The notes under the pieces are model-generated. The model was not told the DNA's origin, ran no database searches, and saw nothing but the letters and a program-made list of their open reading frames with translations. A stretch of DNA of 9,955 nucleotides from Bacteroidales bacterium (GTDB lineage: Bacteria; Bacteroidota; Bacteroidia; Bacteroidales; UBA10428), in contig JAFGOZ010000607.1 of assembly GCA_016926235.1 (NCBI GenBank), positions 1-9,955 of the forward strand, in the 5' to 3' direction. Below, piece after piece: positions 4,713 through 9,955 of the stretch (the stretch's first letter is position 1; every line of letters starts with the position of its first letter). Position numbers and translations under genes: made by a program.

Positions 4713-5055
4713 ACGAGCTTTTATAGTTGAATTCCTTAAATCAATGTCAGATTATCTAAAGTATTTAACTGGTTTATCAACAGGCTCACTCATTTTGCTA
4801 ACCACCTTTTTAGATAAATTATTTATTCAACCAGTCTGGAAGTATTTAGTTTCTATTTCATTAATAAGTTTTATGATTTCTGTTTTTACATCAGTCATTG
4901 CACAGACAATGTTAGTGTTTCTGTTGTCTAAACTTGACCCTGAATCATCAAGAAGATTTTTGGTAAGTGTTTTTATGTATGCAATTATTTTTACTTGGAT
5001 TGCGTTTATGATTGGAATAATATCTTTAACTACTTTTGCGTTGAAAAATCTTTAA
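4702..5055 (+). CDS. Small membrane protein with three predicted helices
   Basis: A 117-aa, strongly hydrophobic protein. Likely membrane segments are ~22-38 (LTGLSTGSLILLTTFL), ~46-74 (WKYLVSISLISFMISVFTSV and onward) and ~86-113 (FLVSVFMYAIIFTWIAFMIG and onward). A short charged loop, SKLDPESSRRF, separates the last two. The N-terminal MIDRRAFIVEFLKSM is amphipathic and there is no cleavable signal peptide. AGGA (4691-4694) lies 7 bases before the ATG. It is the last rightward gene and converges on the restriction-modification operon. Small membrane proteins of this kind are common in phage cargo and islands; a role such as superinfection exclusion is only a guess. Confidence 0.7.
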   Translation: MIDRRAFIVEFLKSMSDYLKYLTGLSTGSLILLTTFLDKLFIQPVWKYLVSISLISFMISVFTSVIAQTMLVFLLSKLDPESSRRFLVSVFMYAIIFTWIAFMIGIISLTTFALKNL

Positions 5056-5107
5056 TGGCGTCGTAACCGCTTTAAAAAGAAATGAAATTATTATACACTA
5101 ATTTGAT

Positions 5108-5782
5108 TTAATTAAAATCTAACATTATGTGATAAAGAAAATGTTGTAAATTGGGTTTATGTGTGGATTGAAATATTTCATTATATATATATTGAAGATC
5201 GGTAGCTTTTGATAGACACTGTGTTTGATCTAAATTAGATTTTATTTCTTCGTTTATTTTTATAACGATGGAAGAGATGCTACCATTTAAAATATATGCC
5301 ACCATGCATCCTCTTCCTTTATAGATACCATTGATATATTTACCCATTCCAGCGTCTGAAATATATTCTTTGACAAGCTGACTGGCTTTTCTACTGCCTG
5401 TATCGTTTTCAACTAATATTTTCGCTTCTATCCCATATTTTATTCTATTCTTCGTGTCCCAATTCTCGAAGTGAATATCAAATCGCTTGGCTGTTTTTGC
5501 GTTCTTTTCAACACTCTCTGTGACTTCAGGATATTCCCAAGATACTCCGCACCATAATCCCTTTTTGGATATTATGCTATCTATTGCTTCATACATAGAG
5601 ATACTTATCTGTGGTTCATCAATCTTTGTAACCTGTTTATTAGGAATTCTAATGTAATTATATGCTTCGCCCATTAAATTAAAAACAAGAACTTCGAATG
5701 ATTTGATAGCATCTTCAGGTTGTATAGGTGAAACATATCCAACCGCTTTGATTATATTTTCTGATCCGCTCAATATTCCCAT
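5108..5782 (-). CDS. Candidate restriction endonuclease subunit (PD-(D/E)XK-like)
   Basis: A 224-aa protein of no family I can name. A candidate PD-(D/E)XK core is visible: F-D102-I-H at the start of one strand, then after a loop YGIEAKILVE with E119 and K121. Downstream QLVKEYISDAGMGKYINGIY, then GCMVAYILNG, fits the helix and strand that usually follow in this fold. The ATG at 5782-5780 is 7 bases after the stop of the methyltransferase gene and lacks a clear SD; no in-frame start lies upstream, so it is probably translated by coupling. This tight methyltransferase-first order is common in restriction-modification operons, and cleavage of unmethylated DNA is the natural inference. The alternative is a non-nuclease accessory subunit, as the motif is short and assigned by eye. 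Confidence 0.65.
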   Translation of the reverse strand: MGILSGSENIIKAVGYVSPIQPEDAIKSFEVLVFNLMGEAYNYIRIPNKQVTKIDEPQISISMYEAIDSIISKKGLWCGVSWEYPEVTESVEKNAKTAKRFDIHFENWDTKNRIKYGIEAKILVENDTGSRKASQLVKEYISDAGMGKYINGIYKGRGCMVAYILNGSISSIVIKINEEIKSNLDQTQCLSKATDLQYIYNEIFQSTHKPNLQHFLYHIMLDFN

Positions 5783-5789
5783 ATCACAA

Positions 5790-8700
5790 TCATCGATTTA
5801 TAAATTCAAGAAAGAGTTCATCGGCATCATTCAATGCTTGCGATATAGACCAAAAGCGTTTTTGATTAGGTTTGATCAAATAAATACAATTACTCTTATA
5901 GTACTTAATTACTTTTCGGAAATAAACACTTTCCGAGTGTTTCTCATAAACAGAATGATTGATTTCATTTAAAATATCATCAAACTTTTTATTAGAAGAT
6001 GATTCTTCCTTTCTATCGGAATGTATAGCAATAGCTTTCAGAGGAAATCTATCATTATTTGTTTCAAGTATCTCCAGCCACAATTGGTTACCGCTGAATT
6101 TGAGTAATGAGTTTATTGCATCTGTAAATGTTTTTACATAAGGATTTAGATCTTTAACGATATTTTCCGCGTGACTGGCTTTATATCTGCCGTGTAGTAT
6201 AGTACTGTAGTTTAAAACATCTTGGATTAAATTCTGATCTTTGTTTGAAATACCAAACTCTTTAAAAATAATTTCATCTATTTGATTATAATAATTTTGA
6301 ATTTGTTGTTCCGCATCAACAAGATTATTATTCCTTATCTTAATAATTTTATCAAGGATTGCAGACAATTTATTAATCGTAACTTTTTGCATATTGGCAG
6401 GCAGAATGGGGAATGAAATAGCATCGTTATTTTGTACGCGTCCCCCTTTGTCTATTCCCCAAGAAGAACTTGTTAGAAAGAAATAGTACTCAGCAAGAGA
6501 TGAATTTAAACAGGCTACAAGAGCTTTGTGAAAATTCACATTCTCTTTTCGTATGGAAATACCATATGCAGAGCTTTTATAGGCACATTTGTAATCGATA
6601 TATGAACAACAAAATTTTGATTTTTTTGAACCTTCATTTATTAATACGATTGGCTTATTAAAAATATTGTGCCGATTAGCTCGATACTTTTGATGATCTT
6701 TTAATAATTTTTTTAGTCCTCGTTTAGGTGTATAATACTGCTGAATACGGTCGGGTGGTATAAAATAATGTTGTGCAAGCGAAGGATTCCCTGCCGGTTG
6801 TGTTTTTTCCTTTTTCTTTAATCCTATTCCTTTTTCCAATTTATCTATGGTTTCGTCGATGCTTTTGATTTTCTTTATTCGTTCTATGAGCTTCATATCT
6901 CTAAGATTTCCCCACATAGCAATTTTAAAGATCCTAGAATTATTCTTAGTGATTTCGTGTAATGGAATATATTTAATTTCAGAAGCGTCAATTATAATTA
7001 TTTGCCTGTTCTTAATCGTCTTAACGCTTTTGGGTATGCAATATATGATGTGATCTTTTTGCGTATCATTGTTCTCTGATTCTCTCGATCTATATATAAT
7101 TACGGCTGCGGGGGCTTTTGCATTCTTAAAAATTACATCTCTAATAACAGATAAGTTGATGATGGCTTCGACAGAATTATCTTTAAAAAACCTTTTCCGG
7201 AATATTTCATATACATCCATTGTATTAAAAAGGACTTTTGCGGTACTGACTAAAGCAATCTTTTCGCGTGGAGCAATAGACGACATTTTATCCAAGTATG
7301 CACACATAATTTGTTCGGGAAGATTGTGCTTGGATATATATTTTTTAACAGTTTCTTCTAAACTGCCCATTTTCCAAGGAGGATTTCCAATGACGATGTC
7401 AAATCTAGTCTTAAAAACATCAAGATTATCATCAAAGGTGTTGAACTGGAAAAGATTATTACCTGGATTATTACTTTCACGTTCTGCTAATTCTTTTTTA
7501 TCACTCCAACGAACCAAAGGTTTAAAAAATTTTACATTAGTTAAGACTTCTCTCGGATTCGTATAATTTAACATCGTTAAATACAAACTGAATGCTGCTA
7601 CCTTGATTGCATCTGGATTCAATTCGATCCCATGGATACAATTAAGTAAAATATCTTCCAATACATCTTTTGTCACTTCTTCTTTGATATTAGCATACTT
7701 CCAACGAGCAATCAGCCTCTTATAACTTTCGACTAAAAATATTCCAGATCCGCACGCGGGATCAAGAATTTTTAGATCATATCTAGTATTATTTTTATCT
7801 GGCCATGGTAAAACTTCATTTAATACGAAATCTACAAGCATGGAGGGAGTATAATAAGCACCTTTCTTCCTAATCTCTCCTTGACCTTCTTCACTCATAA
7901 ATTCTTCGTAAATAGAACTAATAAGTTCTATTGGAATGTACTGGAATTGAAACATTGACCATAACACTTGCTGTTGTGTATTAACATCATTCCCATAGAA
8001 ACAATCTCTCACTATTTGAAGAATATCATTGCAGTATTTGCCATACCTGATAAGTCTTTCTTCTTGTTTTGATACAGGGAAAAGGTCTCCATTTAACTTT
8101 TCTTTGAGATAATTAAATCTGCGATAAACTTTGTCGGGTGTTTTTAGCAAATCAAAGAAAATTATTTCATTATTTTCTTTAGAAGGATATATTTCTCTAT
8201 CTTCTAGATATAACGCAAACAAACTTCTACCTAGTAAATCGTGTATCACATTGAATGGTATCTTAAATTTGTTATATAGAACATCCCTTGTATCAGAGAG
8301 ATTCTTGACTAATTTTCTATCAACTCGGTTTTGTATCTTTAACTTCTTACCAAGCTGACCATTCTCCCATATTGCCCCAGTATCAATTTTCGATTGATGA
8401 AGTAATTCGCCTAGTCTTTTTAAATCAGCTTCAGTATCAGAATAATTATCTATTGGATTAAGAGTATCTCCATCTTTTCGAGGAACATCAAAGCAATCAT
8501 AAAATATGATTTCACTAGGAGTGTTTATCGCTAATAATGGTGTTTTGCCTTCGTTCCAAATTTTCCGGTGAAGATTATTTACTATCTTTGGATTGCAGTT
8601 TGTTAACTGTTTAAAGTAGATAAATGGATAATCCCCGGAGAAATATATTGCATCGATAGATAATGTATTGTCTATCTGTTCTTTTTTTTCAAAAACTGTA

Positions 8701-8831
8701 CGAGCAATTTGTTTTTTGTTAGGAGAAAGATAGGGGGAATCTTCGTAATTGTCTTCTTTTTTCACTAGGCCGAATTGCCATTCGGCTTTTGTGATAGCCT
8801 TATTTAACAACACATTGGCTTCATCAGACAT
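5790..8831 (-). CDS. N6-adenine DNA methyltransferase with fused target-recognition region
   Basis: A 1013-aa protein of the large Eco57I-like/N-6 DNA methylase class, which transfers methyl from S-adenosylmethionine to adenine in DNA. The catalytic domain has KGAYYTPSMLVDFV (~323-336, motif X), ILDPACGSGIFLVESY (~355-370, SAM-binding motif I), GIELNPDAI (~401-409, motif II) and DIVIGNPPW (~478-486, catalytic motif IV). A target-recognition-like region lies at ~680-830, with KPIVLINEG, LVACLNSSLAEYYFF and NDAISFPILP. A helical C-terminus ends KRFWSISQALNDADELFLEF. The N-terminal ~320 residues (e.g. HRKIWNEGKTPLLAIN) show no PD-(D/E)XK motif I can see, so cleavage would come from the adjacent 224-aa protein. 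The start ATG (8831-8829) has no good SD and sits in AT-rich DNA. The exact subtype (type IIG-related, type I-like, or PglX-like) is open. Confidence 0.9.
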   Translation of the reverse strand: MSDEANVLLNKAITKAEWQFGLVKKEDNYEDSPYLSPNKKQIARTVFEKKEQIDNTLSIDAIYFSGDYPFIYFKQLTNCNPKIVNNLHRKIWNEGKTPLLAINTPSEIIFYDCFDVPRKDGDTLNPIDNYSDTEADLKRLGELLHQSKIDTGAIWENGQLGKKLKIQNRVDRKLVKNLSDTRDVLYNKFKIPFNVIHDLLGRSLFALYLEDREIYPSKENNEIIFFDLLKTPDKVYRRFNYLKEKLNGDLFPVSKQEERLIRYGKYCNDILQIVRDCFYGNDVNTQQQVLWSMFQFQYIPIELISSIYEEFMSEEGQGEIRKKGAYYTPSMLVDFVLNEVLPWPDKNNTRYDLKILDPACGSGIFLVESYKRLIARWKYANIKEEVTKDVLEDILLNCIHGIELNPDAIKVAAFSLYLTMLNYTNPREVLTNVKFFKPLVRWSDKKELAERESNNPGNNLFQFNTFDDNLDVFKTRFDIVIGNPPWKMGSLEETVKKYISKHNLPEQIMCAYLDKMSSIAPREKIALVSTAKVLFNTMDVYEIFRKRFFKDNSVEAIINLSVIRDVIFKNAKAPAAVIIYRSRESENNDTQKDHIIYCIPKSVKTIKNRQIIIIDASEIKYIPLHEITKNNSRIFKIAMWGNLRDMKLIERIKKIKSIDETIDKLEKGIGLKKKEKTQPAGNPSLAQHYFIPPDRIQQYYTPKRGLKKLLKDHQKYRANRHNIFNKPIVLINEGSKKSKFCCSYIDYKCAYKSSAYGISIRKENVNFHKALVACLNSSLAEYYFFLTSSSWGIDKGGRVQNNDAISFPILPANMQKVTINKLSAILDKIIKIRNNNLVDAEQQIQNYYNQIDEIIFKEFGISNKDQNLIQDVLNYSTILHGRYKASHAENIVKDLNPYVKTFTDAINSLLKFSGNQLWLEILETNNDRFPLKAIAIHSDRKEESSSNKKFDDILNEINHSVYEKHSESVYFRKVIKYYKSNCIYLIKPNQKRFWSISQALNDADELFLEFINR

Positions 8832-8880
8832 AATATATTTAGAGAATTTTGTTTATCAATGGTATAATTTAAATGTAGTT

Positions 8881-8896
8881 AATAATTTTGATTATT
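8881..8896. promoter_or_regulatory. AT-only inverted repeat upstream of the methyltransferase gene
   Basis: AATAAT (8881-8886) and ATTATT (8891-8896) form a perfect inverted repeat around TTTG, about 50 bases upstream of the methyltransferase start. It could be an operator for methyltransferase autoregulation, but such repeats are frequent in AT-rich DNA. Confidence 0.2.
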
Positions 8897-8949
8897 TCCA
8901 AAAATGTTATTCACTGCATCAGCAAATAAAATGAAAATGCTAGTGAAAT

Positions 8950-8979
8950 TTGACTAAATACGAGAAAGTTGATTATAAT
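8950..8979 (+). promoter_or_regulatory. Strong rightward sigma70-type promoter P1
   Basis: TTGACT (8950-8955) and a perfect TATAAT (8974-8979) are separated by 18 bases. Transcription would begin near 8986 and run toward the terminator at 9074-9116 and the lysin gene. Confidence 0.65.
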
Positions 8980-9000
8980 AAAAGCTATCTAAGTGGACAC

Positions 9001-9029
9001 TTGACATTCTCTCAGTAAAAAATTAGATT
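9001..9029 (+). promoter_or_regulatory. Second rightward promoter candidate P2
   Basis: A perfect TTGACA (9001-9006) is followed after exactly 17 bases by TAGATT (9024-9029, four of six matches). Transcription would start near 9036, some 40 bases before the terminator. With P1 it makes a tandem arrangement. Confidence 0.5.
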
Positions 9030-9073
9030 AGCAATAGAAAATATGATTTAAATAAGGGTAATTCAATCACACG

Positions 9074-9116
9074 AAGCCCCGATCAGATCGCAAGATCTGA
9101 CCGGGGCTTTTTTATT
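9074..9116 (+). terminator. Very strong intrinsic terminator just before the lysin gene
   Basis: AAGCCCCGATCAGATC (9074-9089) pairs with GATCTGACCGGGGCTT (9094-9109) with a single mismatch, closed by a GCAA tetraloop, and followed by a T run and ATTTTCT. The T tract is on the right only, so it stops rightward transcription. No gene lies between the promoters at 8950-9029 and this terminator, so it would act on a short leader or a small RNA. Confidence 0.9.
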
Positions 9117-9130
9117 TTCTACAAAACGCA

Positions 9131-9784
9131 ATGAAGAAAATATATCTTGCCTTTTTCCTCGCTGGAACTCTCTTCGGAGCTGCAATTATATTTGCACTTT
9201 ATAACTACGGTACACCGCCAGCAACTTCTACAGAATCACAACAAATTCTTGACGACGTGATCCAGGAATGGACCGCACTTGTTGACGCTGAAAAAGTTAT
9301 GATTGCGGGTAGGGGAGGAAGTAGCAAGCGAGGGATATTTCAATTGGGGAAAATCCCTGACACCGTCCGCGTTCTCGCGGCTATAGTCGATTCAATTTAC
9401 AAAATACCTAAAGGTGTAATATGCGCTCAATTCATTTTAGAAAGCAAGTGGGGATTATGTTCGCTTGGAGCGGAAAATTACTTTGGCCATACCTACGCAG
9501 CGACAAAAAAATACCTAAAGAATCCTCAGTACGTAATCAGGACGGACAGGTATCTACTCAACGGCAAATGGACCAAGAGGCAAATGCGTTTCTCACGGTA
9601 TCAAGATTTAGCGGAGTGCTTTCTCGTTCACGGGATGTATCTCTCAGTTTCGCCTCTATATCGAGACGCATTCAATCATGTGAATTCTCCCGAACTCTTT
9701 GCGCGAATAATTGCGAAGAAATATGCTGCGGATCCCGACTACGCGATCAAACTGATAACACTTATGCGCCGCTACCAACTGTAA
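9131..9784 (+). CDS. Glucosaminidase-family phage lysin with N-terminal membrane anchor
   Basis: A 217-aa protein with a hydrophobic N-terminal segment (~4-25, YLAFFLAGTLFGAAIIFAL), a signal-anchor or signal sequence that would export it, and a glucosaminidase (FlgJ/LytG-like, PF01832-type) domain at ~75-215. The catalytic Glu is probably E104 in AQFILESKWG. Other family marks are NYFGH (117-121), RFSRYQDLAECFLVHGMYL (~153-171), SPLYRDAF (174-181) and the end YAADPDYAIKLITL. It should cleave the glycan strand of peptidoglycan during host lysis. The start ATG lies only ~14 bases past the terminator and has no SD, so translation may be weak or need antiterminated mRNA. It is followed after 13 bases by a partial gene. 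A structural tail lysin is the alternative; position after a late-type control element favours endolysin. Confidence 0.88.
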   Translation: MKKIYLAFFLAGTLFGAAIIFALYNYGTPPATSTESQQILDDVIQEWTALVDAEKVMIAGRGGSSKRGIFQLGKIPDTVRVLAAIVDSIYKIPKGVICAQFILESKWGLCSLGAENYFGHTYAATKKYLKNPQYVIRTDRYLLNGKWTKRQMRFSRYQDLAECFLVHGMYLSVSPLYRDAFNHVNSPELFARIIAKKYAADPDYAIKLITLMRRYQL

Positions 9785-9797
9785 CGCGAGGATAACT

Positions 9798-9955
9798 ATG
9801 TCAGCAATACTTAACATAACAATGCAGCTCGGCCGGTTGGCCGAGTTTCGAAAAAGACTCGAGACGCTCAAAATTGAAATCCACTCCGCGGTTGTTGCAA
9901 TCGTTACGCATTTTGAGCCGCTCGATCTCGATCTGCAGTATGTCAAAAACATAAA
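9798..9955 (+). CDS. Partial unknown gene downstream of the lysin (runs off the right edge)
   Basis: An ATG at 9798 with GAGGA (9788-9792) 5 bases upstream opens 52 codons without a stop up to the window edge. The protein begins MSAILNITMQLGRLAEFRK and continues as a charged helix, then a hydrophobic stretch (IHSAVVAIVTHFEPLDLDLQ). It starts 13 bases after the lysin stop, so the two are probably co-transcribed late genes. The leftward frame across this segment (9952-9656) overlaps the lysin and lacks such a start. Function not recognised. Confidence 0.6.
   Translation, partial: MSAILNITMQLGRLAEFRKRLETLKIEIHSAVVAIVTHFEPLDLDLQYVKNI
9828..9845 (+). other. Perfect hairpin inside the start of the downstream gene
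   Basis: CTCGGCC (9828-9834) and GGCCGAG (9839-9845) form a 7-bp stem with a GGTT loop, 30 bases after the ATG at 9798, followed by TTTCG. It might slow ribosomes or mark an mRNA-processing site; it may equally reflect codon choice. Confidence 0.3.

Larger units (their letters stand above)
8986..9116 (+). ncRNA. Possible short RNA or late leader transcript
   Basis: Promoters P1/P2 and the terminator define a transcript of about 80-130 nt with no useful ORF (the one ATG, at 9047-9059, is followed at once by a stop). It could be a functional small RNA, or simply the leader made when late genes are not antiterminated, as with lambda 6S RNA from pR'. Inferred from signals only. Confidence 0.4.

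Noticed and set aside
2580..8831. A complete type I restriction system, or a BREX system
   Set aside because: The HsdR-N-like protein has no helicase, there is no HsdS, and none of the BREX partners (BrxC ATPase, PglZ phosphatase) is present. The methyltransferase alone does not define either system.
8832..8949. A clear promoter for the leftward methyltransferase gene
   Set aside because: The best pair found (TTGGAA-18-TACATT on the minus strand) matches only four of six in each box and is not distinguishable from chance in this AT-rich stretch.
9421..9795. Rightward open frame overlapping the lysin in another frame
   Set aside because: It is a shadow of the glucosaminidase coding sequence, whose motifs run through the whole overlap; no separate SD is visible.
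1..9955. tRNA genes, rRNA, CRISPR arrays and insertion sequences
   Set aside because: No cloverleaf-like sequence, no regularly spaced repeats and no transposase-like protein with terminal inverted repeats could be seen.

Overview
The window looks like part of a temperate phage genome or prophage from a bacterium that uses ordinary Shine-Dalgarno (SD) starts; AAGGAGG-type sites precede many genes. The host cannot be named from this sequence. Support for a phage comes from the two ends. On the left is a divergent regulatory switch: a leftward operon of small HTH proteins facing a rightward CI-like HTH repressor. On the right is a membrane-anchored glucosaminidase lysin followed by a partial gene. 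No integrase, terminase or structural gene lies inside the window. By eye, the leftmost ~450 bases and the last ~850 bases are richer in G+C than the AT-rich middle.

Left arm, 1-1135. A leftward operon runs from a good promoter at 1135-1107 through a small HTH protein (1065-865), a two-blade GyrA C-terminal-domain-like protein (868-503), a second HTH protein with a CxxC motif (418-38) and the first codons of another gene (41-1). Two of the junctions are ATGA stop/start overlaps. The repressor (1136-1603) runs the other way, and inverted-repeat operator candidates lie between them.

Cargo region, about 1604-9070. Rightward genes come first: an unknown 91-aa protein, a TPR-like protein, a standalone HsdR-N-like PD-(D/E)XK nuclease between two 50-bp direct repeats, a complete bacteriohemerythrin, an unknown conserved-looking protein, a small Cys/His putative zinc protein, a possible 38-aa peptide and a three-helix membrane protein. 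A convergent leftward operon follows, with a 1013-aa N6-adenine DNA methyltransferase carrying a target-recognition region and, 7 bases downstream, a 224-aa protein with a PD-(D/E)XK-like signature. Together they look like a restriction-modification system. I read the whole block as lysogenic-conversion or phage-defence cargo placed between the immunity switch and the late genes.

Right arm, 8950-9955. Two sigma70-like promoters point right and lead, with no ORF between, into a very strong intrinsic terminator, which ends just before the lysin gene. This layout resembles the lambda late control point (pR'-tR'-lysis genes), so late-gene expression may depend on antitermination. Alternatively, the promoters make a short RNA. 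The most interesting points are this late control element, the standalone GyrA-blade protein in the immunity operon, the two candidate nucleases in one cargo block, and the repeats with an adjacent frameshifted micro-ORF.
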